NCBI GenBank assembly: GCA_964463355.1
Contig: CAYXBP010000009.1
Span: 9,108-73,107 of the forward strand
DNA: 64,000 bases
From: Firm-04 sp964463355
Lineage (GTDB): Bacteria > Bacillota > Clostridia > Oscillospirales > Ruminococcaceae
Direction: 5' to 3'
The notes beneath the pieces are model-generated. The model ran no database searches and was not told where the DNA came from. It was given only the letters and a program-made list of their open reading frames with translations. Positions 26,545 to 33,913 of the stretch are shown here, piece by piece (position 1 is the stretch's first letter; every line of letters begins with the position of its first letter). A program made the translations under genes and the position numbers.

Positions 26545-26751
26545 TTGGTGTGCCTCCTTGTTGATGTATGATAATCGCACAAAGCAGGTGACGCAGGCAG
26601 ATTTTGTGCGGTTGCGTTTATTATACCATGTTTGTGATGCCTTTGCTGGGTTTTCACAGTAATTTCATGTTTTGCTGTAGGGTACGTATTACAATGTCGC
26701 ATTCTTGGGTGAATTGCTCAATAAGCATTATTGTGCCGTCGCTATTCCAGA

Positions 26752-27081
26752 TTAAAGTCGAATGACTCGATAGGGTACACCCAACTGTTGGCATTGCGCA
26801 ATGACATACGCCGTGCCGTGTGATGTGCCGTCCCAGAAGGCGAGTACATAATCCGCGCAGGCAATAATCTTCAAATTACGTTTTAGCGGTGCGGCTTTGC
26901 CATATCGACGATAATCGGGTAGAATCTCAAAAAAAGGTAATTGATGTGCAAGGGCGTAATCTTTTGCGCAGCGGTCAATGCCCCTTGCGCCTCCGCTGAT
27001 CAGTTCCGTTACATTTGGCGGCAGGTACAGTTGTAAATCTACTGTGGGAATACTTCTTGAACCAATAACTGCAACTCTCAT
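26752..27081 (-). CDS. SLOG-domain protein (DUF2493 / YspA-like)
   Basis: A 109-residue Rossmann-like protein of the SLOG superfamily, related to nucleotide-binding DprA/LOG folds. Signature: MRVAVIGSRSIP, then ELISGGARGIDRCAKDYA (the GGARGID phosphate loop), DYRRYGKAAPLKRN and FWDGTSHGT. These proteins are thought to bind nucleotides or ADP-ribose derivatives; the role is unproven. The ATG at 27081 has GGAGCGG six bases upstream. It is divergent from the small ribbon-helix-helix gene at 27192, with a shared 110-base promoter region containing two overlapping TATAAT-like boxes. Confidence 0.88.
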   Translation of the reverse strand: MRVAVIGSRSIPTVDLQLYLPPNVTELISGGARGIDRCAKDYALAHQLPFFEILPDYRRYGKAAPLKRNLKIIACADYVLAFWDGTSHGTAYVIAQCQQLGVPYRVIRL

Positions 27082-27191
27082 TTTCCGCTCCTTATGAATA
27101 TATTTTAGGCACAATTTGCGCCCATATAATCCATTATAGCACAAAATGGAGTTAAAATAAAGCCATACTAACTACAAAAAGGAGTTGCATT

Positions 27192-27362
27192 ATGGCTATC
27201 AAAAGTTTATCTATTCGCATTGAGGAAGAAATGTTGGACAAGCTGCACATCGTTGCTGATTATGAAGCGCGTTCTGCCAACAGCCAGATCTTGATTCTGA
27301 TTCGCGACTGCATTGAACAGTATGAACAGAAACATGGCGAGATTGACATCAAGCGTGGTTAA
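27192..27362 (+). CDS. small ribbon-helix-helix (Arc/CopG-like) protein, 56 aa
   Basis: The 56-residue protein begins MAIKSLSIRIEEEMLDKLH and continues ADYEARSANSQILILIRDCI. This is the beta-strand, helix, helix pattern of Arc-type DNA-binding proteins, with SANSQI at the turn. SD AAAAAGGAG lies seven bases before the ATG. It may repress its own gene or the divergent SLOG gene; no toxin partner follows, since a terminator starts 41 bases after the stop. The role is inference from the fold. Confidence 0.8.
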   Translation: MAIKSLSIRIEEEMLDKLHIVADYEARSANSQILILIRDCIEQYEQKHGEIDIKRG

Positions 27363-27402
27363 GATTTCCACCGTACAGTCCCTTGATTGGTATCTGCAAC
27401 AA

Positions 27403-27439
27403 AAAAGCGTGATGTACGAGAACGGTACATCACGCTTTT
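27403..27439. terminator. bidirectional terminator
   Basis: Perfect 15-base arms (27403-27417, 27425-27439; AAAAGCGTGATGTAC) with a seven-base loop and T/A runs on both sides, between the convergent ribbon-helix-helix and PAP2 genes. Confidence 0.95.
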
Positions 27440-27451
27440 GATTTGTGCGCG

Positions 27452-27985
27452 TTACGCGGCAACACCGCGCTTTTTGCAGATGTAGTCGATGAGCAGCTTG
27501 CCAATGATCGCATAGCCGACGCCAAACGCTACTCCTGCAAGAATATCTGTGGGATAATGCACATACAGATACATCCGTGAAAATGCAATCAGTGTAGCCA
27601 GTGCCAATGCCACGATGCCCCAACGCTTATCCCTGAAAAAGACCGCAGTGGCTGTGGCAAAGGATGCCTGTGTGTGCCCTGATGGGAACGAATAGTCATT
27701 TGGCTTTTCAACTAACAGCTGGATGCCCGTCTGCACATCAAAGGGGCGGATGCGTGCGATGCAGGGCTTTAGGATCAGATTACCGAATACCAGGCAGCAG
27801 ATGAGCGCAAATGCCGAGATAAACGCGTATCTGCGCGTTTTTTTGTGGATAAACCCTACCAGAGTCAAAACGATCCAAAACCAACCACCATTGCCCAGAA
27901 AGGTAATGATGGGAAAAACAGCATCGAATAGGCTGCACCGCAGGTTTTCCTGTATCCAGTTGAGTACGTCAAATTCCCACGCCAT
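27452..27985 (-). CDS. PAP2-family membrane phosphatase
   Basis: A 177-residue phosphatidic acid phosphatase 2-type enzyme with about six membrane helices. The three catalytic motifs are present: KPCIARIRPF (KxxxxxxRP), PSGHTQASF with the first His, and SRMYLYVHYPTDILAG with the nucleophilic His. It could dephosphorylate undecaprenyl diphosphate or phosphatidic acid/PGP. GGAGG lies eight bases before the ATG at 27985; an earlier ATG (28000) lacks space for an SD. It follows the YesL-like gene by 47 bases, probably one transcript. Confidence 0.93.
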   Translation of the reverse strand: MAWEFDVLNWIQENLRCSLFDAVFPIITFLGNGGWFWIVLTLVGFIHKKTRRYAFISAFALICCLVFGNLILKPCIARIRPFDVQTGIQLLVEKPNDYSFPSGHTQASFATATAVFFRDKRWGIVALALATLIAFSRMYLYVHYPTDILAGVAFGVGYAIIGKLLIDYICKKRGVAA

Positions 27986-28032
27986 GTAGTGAACCTCCAT
28001 TTTTAGATTGCAGAAACTATATTAAATAAGTA

Positions 28033-28941
28033 TTATGAAATTGTTTTGCCGCGTCGGGTTTTCTCTTTTTTGATGGGTGTTTCGGTGCCACCACGGTCAG
28101 TGAAAACGCGTTCGTCCTCATCAATGGGCTTGTCTGCCTCAGGATTCTGTTCACCGGTTTGTTCGTAATAGGGGTTGATCACATATTTCTGGATCACGGG
28201 GTAGTTCATAAACAGCACCAGATACCCGATGAATGCAGCAGGGAAAAACGGCAGCAATGCCATAAACAGGCTGTTGATCATGATCAACAAAACTGTGATG
28301 GCGAGCATCAGCACTGTGCCACACAGCGTGATCACGCAGGCTTTGGGCGAAAGGCAAGCAAGCATAAAGGCATTTTTAAAGACATCTTTTGTTTTGAGCT
28401 TGGTGGTTACGAGCATCGGGAACAGGTAGAAATTCATAAACAGTAAAATGAGTGCCACGGCAATGGTAATGACAAAGAACACATAGGGCCATTTGGCATT
28501 GTATTGCTCCGCCAGAATTGGGTACAGATAAGCACCACAAGAAGCAGATGCGATTACGATGGCGTCAAGGATCCATACCAACAATGACGGGACAAAGTTC
28601 TTGAAAAAACCAATTTTAAACTCTTCACCGAGGAAGAACGCCTTATCCAGCACGATCAGGCGCAGCACGCGGGTGCAACCTGCCATAATGGGACCTTCCA
28701 GTACAAACTGCAAGATTACTAAGATTGTGGCAAATGGCACTGTGAATCGATTATCGGTTTCCATGTAGACGATGAGCGATGCGAACAACGGGATGTGCAG
28801 CATCGTGTACAGGATATTCAAGCTCAGCAGCTTGCCGAGGGAACGCCAGAGCAGTTCCCAAAAACGGAAGAAGGGCTTCTTTTTGGGGGCATTGGGGTTG
28901 ATGCCTGGACCTGCGTTTTGATAACTTCCGAATAAAGCCAT
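28033..28941 (-). CDS. polytopic membrane protein, DUF624/YesL-like
   Basis: A 302-residue membrane protein with five or six hydrophobic segments between residues 38 and 245, an N-terminal cytoplasmic motif PFFRFWELLWRSLGKLLSLN and a charged C-terminal tail (DEDERVFTDRGGTETPIKKE). The arrangement resembles YesL/DUF624 proteins, which often sit beside sugar transporters; none is present here. SD AAGGAG is eleven bases before the ATG. It starts 15 bases after the stop of the next membrane protein upstream (28957-29604), so the two are probably co-expressed. Function unknown. Confidence 0.72.
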   Translation of the reverse strand: MALFGSYQNAGPGINPNAPKKKPFFRFWELLWRSLGKLLSLNILYTMLHIPLFASLIVYMETDNRFTVPFATILVILQFVLEGPIMAGCTRVLRLIVLDKAFFLGEEFKIGFFKNFVPSLLVWILDAIVIASASCGAYLYPILAEQYNAKWPYVFFVITIAVALILLFMNFYLFPMLVTTKLKTKDVFKNAFMLACLSPKACVITLCGTVLMLAITVLLIMINSLFMALLPFFPAAFIGYLVLFMNYPVIQKYVINPYYEQTGEQNPEADKPIDEDERVFTDRGGTETPIKKEKTRRGKTIS

Positions 28942-28956
28942 GAAATGAACGACTCC

Positions 28957-29604
28957 TTATGAATGATTCTTAGTGAGCAACCAGAAAGCCAGTGTTTCAG
29001 CCGTTGCTCCCAGTGGAAGTAAAGCAATTCTGCCGAGAAAATGCAGCACGCATCTCCGCGTAGCGGTGGCGATGTCGGGCTCTGTGTTTCCGTGCAGCAG
29101 GTAGGTAAGTTGCAGTGCTGAAAGCTGTACTGCATCACGGGCAGAAGCGGTCAGTAGCAACGCCGTAAAGAACCCATACGGCAGAATACACAGTGCTGTA
29201 TACAAACTGCCATACAGCAACCCCATGGAAACAAACTGCGATGCGGCAGCGATACCAAGGGCGCAGCCGTGGCTGAGCAGCAAGGTCAATGCAGCTGGTT
29301 GTCCGATGGCAGAAAATGCACTGAGCAGCATCAGCACCATAATTGCAGCCGATGGAAACAAGCTTGCCGCAAAGATATCCCACAAGGTTTGCGCCTGCGT
29401 ATCTGGGGCAAGACCGTGATCCAGCACAAGCTGATCAGCAGCAGCGGGGTAGTAGCAAAAAAACGCTGTACCAATGCCTACCCCAAGCAGCACCAGCAAC
29501 ATCATCAGCCGCCTGGTACGCTGGGAAACCGTAACAATGTCCATGCGCAAGCTGTCCGTGCGGCAGTGCATGGTGCGATAAAAAACACTCTGTAAAGATG
29601 CCAT
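28957..29604 (-). CDS. polytopic membrane protein, possibly SpoIIM-like
   Basis: A 215-residue protein with about five hydrophobic segments. It begins MASLQSVFYRTMHCRTDSLR, and the central part (FVSMGLLYGSLYTALCILPYG) resembles the SpoIIM/DUF95 family, where a similar GLLYG...LPHG pattern occurs. SpoIIM is part of the engulfment complex in spore formers, but many homologues occur in non-spore formers. GGAGGG lies seven bases before ATG 29604. A hairpin (29616-29636) overlaps that SD. Family call is weak. Confidence 0.55.
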   Translation of the reverse strand: MASLQSVFYRTMHCRTDSLRMDIVTVSQRTRRLMMLLVLLGVGIGTAFFCYYPAAADQLVLDHGLAPDTQAQTLWDIFAASLFPSAAIMVLMLLSAFSAIGQPAALTLLLSHGCALGIAAASQFVSMGLLYGSLYTALCILPYGFFTALLLTASARDAVQLSALQLTYLLHGNTEPDIATATRRCVLHFLGRIALLPLGATAETLAFWLLTKNHS

Positions 29605-29615
29605 ATCATATCCCT

Positions 29616-29636
29616 CCACAGCATGATATGCTGTGG
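29616..29636 (-). promoter_or_regulatory. hairpin overlapping the ribosome site of the gene at 28957-29604
   Basis: Nine-base perfect arms (CCACAGCAT, 29616-29624 and 29628-29636) with a three-base loop. On the minus strand the 3' arm ends in the first two G of the GGAGGG SD (29617-29612), so folding could partly hide the SD. A second hairpin (29661-29681, GGCAGGT arms) lies between it and proC and may be a weak terminator without a T run. Confidence 0.6.
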
Positions 29637-29701
29637 ATAGACAAGTTATGCAACAAATCAGGCAGGTATGGGTAACCTGCCGTGATGTCAAATCAAAGAT
29701 G

Positions 29702-30526
29702 TCATTTTTTCGGCTGTGGACGTTCCTCACCAGCGAGTGCGTAGGCACGGTTGGTGCAGCTGTTGCAGCAACGATAGACGGTATCAATCAGTTCGCCCTC
29801 GCAAAGGCGGTCAAGCCCTGCCAATGTAGTGCCACCAGGGGAAGAAACCATCTGGATGAGTTTTTCGACAGAGTAGCCCGAATCCGTCAGCATTTTAGCA
29901 GCACCGATCATAGATTGTGCAAACAGGCGCAGTGCTGTATCAGAAGCGATGCCTTCGGAAGTTGCGTAATCAAGGAAGCCTTTTGCGTAGTAATACAAAA
30001 AGGCGGGGCTGCTGCCGTTAATGGCAATGATCTCCTTCATCTTATTTTCAGGGATCTCTTCGGCGATACCGCAAGCAGAGAACATCTGCATGACCAGTGC
30101 AAATTCGTCATCGGTGATACCCTTGCATCTTGCCAGTGCAGACGCGCCTTCGCCGAGCATGAGGGGCGTGTTTGGCATCACGAGGATGATTCTTGCATCG
30201 GGAATAGTGTGACTGCGAATGAAATCTGCTGTAATTCCCGCGCAGATGGAAACCACGATTTGTTCGGCGCGAATGGAAATGGAATCCAGAACTGCACCCA
30301 AAACCTGTGGTTTTACCGCCAGCACCAGCATATCAGCGGCATCTGCCAAAGCTTGGGCATCCGTACAGATTGTTACGCCGATGGCTTGCAGTGCGGCGTG
30401 CTTTTCGGGATTGGTGTCATAGGCGAACAATTCTGTGACAGTGCCATTTTGGCACAGTGCTGAGCCTGCAATGCCTTGCAGCATAGCAGAACCCATATTG
30501 CCTGCACCCAGAAAACCGATTTTCAT
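29702..30526 (-). CDS. proC: pyrroline-5-carboxylate reductase
   Basis: Last step of proline synthesis, reducing pyrroline-5-carboxylate with NAD(P)H. The 274 residues show the Rossmann start KIGFLGAGNMGSAMLQGIAG, VLAVKPQVLG, VSICAGIT, VMPNTPLMLGEGASALA and the C-terminal VSSPGGTTLAGLDRL, all family hallmarks. SD AAAGGA lies nine bases before ATG 30526; an ATG six bases earlier is too close. It follows folT by 33 bases and is probably on the same riboswitch-controlled transcript. Confidence 0.97.
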   Translation of the reverse strand: MKIGFLGAGNMGSAMLQGIAGSALCQNGTVTELFAYDTNPEKHAALQAIGVTICTDAQALADAADMLVLAVKPQVLGAVLDSISIRAEQIVVSICAGITADFIRSHTIPDARIILVMPNTPLMLGEGASALARCKGITDDEFALVMQMFSACGIAEEIPENKMKEIIAINGSSPAFLYYYAKGFLDYATSEGIASDTALRLFAQSMIGAAKMLTDSGYSVEKLIQMVSSPGGTTLAGLDRLCEGELIDTVYRCCNSCTNRAYALAGEERPQPKK

Positions 30527-30559
30527 GAGCATATATCCTTTCGGTGGAATCCACGCGTT

Positions 30560-31180
30560 TCAGGCGGTACCTCTTTTTTTGAGAAACACGATGCCGTATG
30601 CCTTCAGCACAGCTGGCAAGACCAGAGCCATCAGCAGCAGATCCACAGGTAATTCGATGAGATTTTTTGCGATGCGTCCATAAATGGCGATCATCAGCGA
30701 GGATTCAGAAGCGAGGAATCCATAGTGATAATTGGCAGCCGTATTGCAGATGAGATTGATGAGCAGCACATCAACGATGCGCGCGATGAACAATCTGCCG
30801 ATAATTGCAAGATCATATTGTTTTTGTCGCACGGTGATATAAAAAGGGCGTGCAGCGAATCTATGGTAGGCAATGGTACCGTACAGCAGCCCCTGCGCAG
30901 CCCCAATGAGGACATACAACGATAAAAACCCGCCATCGGGATACGCAATATAGCCTACGATATCGCAAATCGCGCCTGCGGCAAAGCCTACTACCGGCCC
31001 ATACAGCATACCAATGGCAGCGATGGCGAGAAAGGCAAAGTTGATCTTGGTGAATCCCAGATTGACTGTCTGTGACTCAATGATCATAGAAAGTGCCACC
31101 AGCAGACCTGTCACGAGTATGCAGCGCAGATCGGTCAACTCTTTGAGAGAGCATCGAAACGCTTCGGAAATTTTCTTCAT
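30560..31180 (-). CDS. folT: folate-specific ECF transporter S component
   Basis: Substrate-binding membrane subunit of an energy-coupling-factor transporter, 206 residues with about six helices. The start (RCILVTGLLVALSMIIESQT), the segment FTKINFAFLAIAAIGMLYGP and AICDIVGYIAYPDGGF are typical of the folate family. It needs the shared ECF ATPase and T subunits, which are not in the window. The tetrahydrofolate riboswitch directly upstream (31188-31348) independently supports folate as substrate. SD AAAGGAG sits within an inhibitory stem. proC is downstream in the same direction. Confidence 0.94.
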   Translation of the reverse strand: MKKISEAFRCSLKELTDLRCILVTGLLVALSMIIESQTVNLGFTKINFAFLAIAAIGMLYGPVVGFAAGAICDIVGYIAYPDGGFLSLYVLIGAAQGLLYGTIAYHRFAARPFYITVRQKQYDLAIIGRLFIARIVDVLLINLICNTAANYHYGFLASESSLMIAIYGRIAKNLIELPVDLLLMALVLPAVLKAYGIVFLKKRGTA

Positions 31181-31187
31181 AACAAAT

Positions 31188-31348
31188 ACACTCCTTTGAA
31201 CATTGGCTAATGCACAAAGGAGTGTGAGGGCTCGCTTTATGCGTCAGCGGGATGCGACAGCCAAACCGCAAGTGTGATGCTTCACACTTTTCGTCCTTCC
31301 GGCAACTCCCCGTCCGGAGGGCACTTTACGCAAGGCTGTCTACTCTGA
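31188..31348 (-). ncRNA. tetrahydrofolate (THF) riboswitch with SD-sequestering stem
   Basis: The aptamer spans 31348 to 31244 on the minus strand. It has TCAGAGTAGA pairing at its end with CCGCTGA, then CAGCC/GGCTG (P2), the conserved GCGTAAAGTG, GGGGAGTTGCC, GACGAAAAG, and GCATCCCGC, matching the THF riboswitch class of clostridial folT and folE genes. The platform is a perfect 11-base stem, ACACTCCTTTG (31225-31215) with CAAAGGAGTGT (31198-31188), which hides the folT SD. The aptamer arm AAGTGTGA (31289-31282) can instead pair with TCACACT (31227-31221) and free the SD. Ligand binding should therefore turn translation off; that logic is inference from pairing. Confidence 0.9.
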
Positions 31349-31391
31349 AGCTTTGAAAACAGAGTAAACGAACTGTGGTAACAGGGCAAAA

Positions 31392-32351
31392 TCAGATGCT
31401 GATGATGCCAGAGATATCATACAGGTCATCCTCAAAAGGCTTAACCATTTGCAGGGCTTCGTGGATGTCGTAGTCCACAAACTTATTGCCACGGATACCG
31501 ATGACACGGTTGCCGATGCCCTGCTCCAGCAGGCTGACGGCATAGTAACCCATCTGGCTTGCCAGAACACGGTCACGCACGGTAGGAGAACCACCGCGCT
31601 GCACATGACCCAGGATGGTCGCACGGGACTCGATACCAGTCTTATCTTCAATGAACTTTGCAATTTCATTCGAGTTGCCGATTCCTTCGGCAACCACAAT
31701 AATAAAGTTTTGCTTACCTGCCTGACGGGTACGCTCCATTTTTGCGACTACTTCATTCATATCGTAGGGACGCTCAGGGCATAGCACCTCAGTAGCACCA
31801 CAGGCAACGGCAGTATTCAAGGCGATATACCCTGCGTGGCGACCCATAACTTCCACCACGGAGCAACGATCGTGGCTGTGTGCGGTATCGCGGAGCTTGT
31901 CCACCAACTGCACAACGGTATTCATAGCGGTATCATAGCCGATGGTGAAATCAGTGCTGGAGATATCATTATCAATGGTGCCAGGGATGCCGATACAGGG
32001 GATGCCTCTTGCGGACAGATCGCCTGCACCGCGGTAAGAGCCATCGCCACCGATGGCTACCAGCCCCTCAATGCCCATCTCCTTGCAGGTTGCTACGGCC
32101 TTTTGCAAACCTTCTTCTGTTTTGAATTCGGGGCAGCGCGCTGTAAACAGCAGTGTACCGCCGCGCTGGATGATAGACGATACGGAACGGACATTCATAT
32201 CAAATACATCGCCGTTGATCAGACCGTTGTAACCTCTGCGGATACCGACAACCTCCATGCCCTTATTCAGTGCAGTACGGGCCACCGCACGGATCGCAGC
32301 GTTCATGCCGGGAGCATCGCCGCCACTGGTCAACACACCAATTCTTTTCAT
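31392..32351 (-). CDS. pfkA: ATP-dependent 6-phosphofructokinase
   Basis: Committed step of glycolysis, phosphorylating fructose 6-phosphate. The 319-residue protein is the classic bacterial form: MKRIGVLTSGGDAPGMNAAI, ATP-site GGDGSYRGA, catalytic GTIDNDISSTDFTIGYDTA, EVMGRHAGYIAL and GHVQRGGSPTVRDR. The Gly in GGDGSYRGA (in place of Asp found in PPi enzymes) supports ATP as donor. SD AGGAGG precedes ATG 32351 by 11 bases. Its own promoter is at 32426-32453. The folT riboswitch begins 44 bases after the stop. Confidence 0.97.
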   Translation of the reverse strand: MKRIGVLTSGGDAPGMNAAIRAVARTALNKGMEVVGIRRGYNGLINGDVFDMNVRSVSSIIQRGGTLLFTARCPEFKTEEGLQKAVATCKEMGIEGLVAIGGDGSYRGAGDLSARGIPCIGIPGTIDNDISSTDFTIGYDTAMNTVVQLVDKLRDTAHSHDRCSVVEVMGRHAGYIALNTAVACGATEVLCPERPYDMNEVVAKMERTRQAGKQNFIIVVAEGIGNSNEIAKFIEDKTGIESRATILGHVQRGGSPTVRDRVLASQMGYYAVSLLEQGIGNRVIGIRGNKFVDYDIHEALQMVKPFEDDLYDISGIISI

Positions 32352-32425
32352 TTTGTTTCGTTCCTCCTGATCATGGAAATATGCAGTAGTATGATTCTTC
32401 ACACTACAAAAGCTTGCTACATACT

Positions 32426-32453
32426 ATTTTACTACTTTTCCCGATTTTGTCAA
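32426..32453 (-). promoter_or_regulatory. sigma-A promoter of pfkA
   Basis: Minus strand TTGACA (32453-32448), 16-base spacer, TAAAAT (32431-32426). It lies in the 318-base pfkA-rqcP gap, which otherwise holds only the rqcP terminator at 32554-32582; I see nothing else in it. Confidence 0.72.
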
Positions 32454-32553
32454 GGGGGTAAAAGCCATTTTTTTGCGATGCGGATGTTTTTACAGAAAGT
32501 CGTTGTAAATTGTCCTGTTCTTTGGTGGAAATGCCCACAGCCGATGAAAAAGC

Positions 32554-32582
32554 ATCACGCCCCGCGCAGGGCGAAGCGTGAT
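32554..32582 (-). terminator. terminator after the trpS-mazG-rqcP group
   Basis: Arms ATCACGC/GCGTGAT (32554-32560, 32576-32582) with an additional inner GCCC/GGGC pairing, followed on the minus strand by five T. It lies 87 bases beyond the rqcP stop. Confidence 0.8.
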
Positions 32583-32669
32583 ATTTGTGTGTTCAAAAAC
32601 GCAGAGAACATCTCTGTGGGCTGTTTCCTGCCTCTGTAGCGCGTTGAAAAGGCGGCTGTAGTTTGTAAT

Positions 32670-32912
32670 CTATGGTTCAATGGTATACATGGTAGCGGCA
32701 TCCTCTTTGCGGATGACCTCATTGATGGCAGCAACGCGCACGCGCATTACCTTTTGCCCCAAAGAAATCTCCAGCAAATCGCCAATTTTCACTTCATAGG
32801 ATGCTCTTGCAGGTTTGCCGTTGACGGCGACTCTACCTGCGTCACAAGCCTCATTCGCAACCGTTCTGCGCTTCATCAGGCGCGAAACTTTTAGATATTT
32901 GTCCAATCGCAT
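32670..32912 (-). CDS. rqcP: S4-domain RNA-binding protein RqcP (YabO/Hsp15-like)
   Basis: An 80-residue S4 RNA-binding protein. MRLDKYLKVSRLMKRRTVAN and DAGRVAVNGKPARAS are the S4 hallmarks; KIGDLLEISLGQK follows. In Bacillus the homologue helps RqcH add alanine tails to stalled nascent chains on the large ribosomal subunit. ATG 32912 is supported by GGAGGA seven bases upstream. It follows mazG by 99 bases, the pairing mazG-yabO being common in Firmicutes. Confidence 0.93.
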   Translation of the reverse strand: MRLDKYLKVSRLMKRRTVANEACDAGRVAVNGKPARASYEVKIGDLLEISLGQKVMRVRVAAINEVIRKEDAATMYTIEP

Positions 32913-33011
32913 GGTATATTCCTCCAAAACGCGAGATTCTGGGTGACACCGTACAAAGTTGATGTGCAGCTGCGCGGTTCAGCTTTCAAGCAGGCTTTGT
33001 ACGATTTTGCA

Positions 33012-33848
33012 TTAATGGTTTTCCTCAGATTTTGCCTTTGCCCAATAGGTATCCAGAATTTCCAATGAAAGATCAGGCATTTGTTTACCGTCTGCAAGCA
33101 CAAGCTGTTCAGTGGCAGCAAACCGTCGCTTGAATTTCAACGCGGCACTGCGCAGCGCATTTTCCGCATCAATACCCAGATGACGGGCAGTATTCACGCA
33201 AGAAAAGAGCAGATCGCCCAGTTCCTCTTCGATATCGGCAGTGTTGCCGCTTGCCATGGCTGCTTCCAGTTCATCTGCTTCGCCACGCACGCAAGCAAAG
33301 GCGGCCTCCGCGGAGTTCCAATCCATTCCTGCACGAGATGCCCGTTTGCCGAGCTTCTGAGCGTACATCAGTGCTGGCAGTGCCTTGCACACGCCATCCA
33401 GCGTATCGGCATAGGTTTTCTGAGATTTGGTTTCCTTTTTGATCGCATCCCAGTTTTTCAGCACTTCGCCGCTGTCGTTGACGGTCACATTGCCGAACAC
33501 GTGCGGGTGCCGAACGATCAGCTTTCGCGCCAGTTCATCACAGATATCTTCAAAGGTGAACCGCTGCTGCTCCTGCTCAATGCAGGCATGGAATACCACT
33601 TGCAGCAGCACATCGCCGAGTTCTTCGCGCAGCATAGCAGGATCATCACAATCAATGGCTTCCACCGCCTCATAGCACTCTTCCAGAAAATCGCTTCGGA
33701 TGGACTGGTGGGTTTGTTCTCTGTCCCAAGGGCAGCCTTTTTCGCTGCGTAACAGCAGCATCACTTCCATCAAAGCGTTCATATCATAGCGCGGCAGATC
33801 GCGAACCGCCGCAATGCGCTCATCAACGGTCATAGTTTTCGATTCCAT
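33012..33848 (-). CDS. mazG: nucleoside triphosphate pyrophosphohydrolase MazG
   Basis: House-cleaning enzyme hydrolysing non-canonical or excess NTPs to NMPs. Two MazG domains are visible in 278 residues: the first with CPWDREQTHQSIR and EECYEAVEAI followed by EELGDVLLQVVFH (ExxE...ExxD metal site), the second with EADELEAAMASGN and EEELGDLLFSCVN. This bidomain form is the housekeeping MazG, not the short HisE-like relative. ATG 33848 follows GGAG by seven bases. It sits between trpS and rqcP on one strand. Confidence 0.95.
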   Translation of the reverse strand: MESKTMTVDERIAAVRDLPRYDMNALMEVMLLLRSEKGCPWDREQTHQSIRSDFLEECYEAVEAIDCDDPAMLREELGDVLLQVVFHACIEQEQQRFTFEDICDELARKLIVRHPHVFGNVTVNDSGEVLKNWDAIKKETKSQKTYADTLDGVCKALPALMYAQKLGKRASRAGMDWNSAEAAFACVRGEADELEAAMASGNTADIEEELGDLLFSCVNTARHLGIDAENALRSAALKFKRRFAATEQLVLADGKQMPDLSLEILDTYWAKAKSEENH

Positions 33849-33913
33849 CACATTACTCCTTGCAAAGCAGAAACGGCGGTATCTTCTGCAAACAAAAGCA
33901 CCGCCGCATCCTG

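Noticed and set aside
26670..26744. Possible 24-codon ORF after the SLOG gene (minus strand)
   Set aside because: No SD before its ATG and too short to support without conservation.
27192..27362. Toxin-antitoxin module around the small ribbon-helix-helix protein
   Set aside because: The gene is followed directly by a terminator, and the divergent neighbour is a SLOG protein, not a toxin.
33012..33848. MazG as the missing HisE of the histidine pathway
   Set aside because: The protein has two MazG domains and sits with trpS and rqcP, the pattern of the housekeeping enzyme. HisE is a short single-domain relative.
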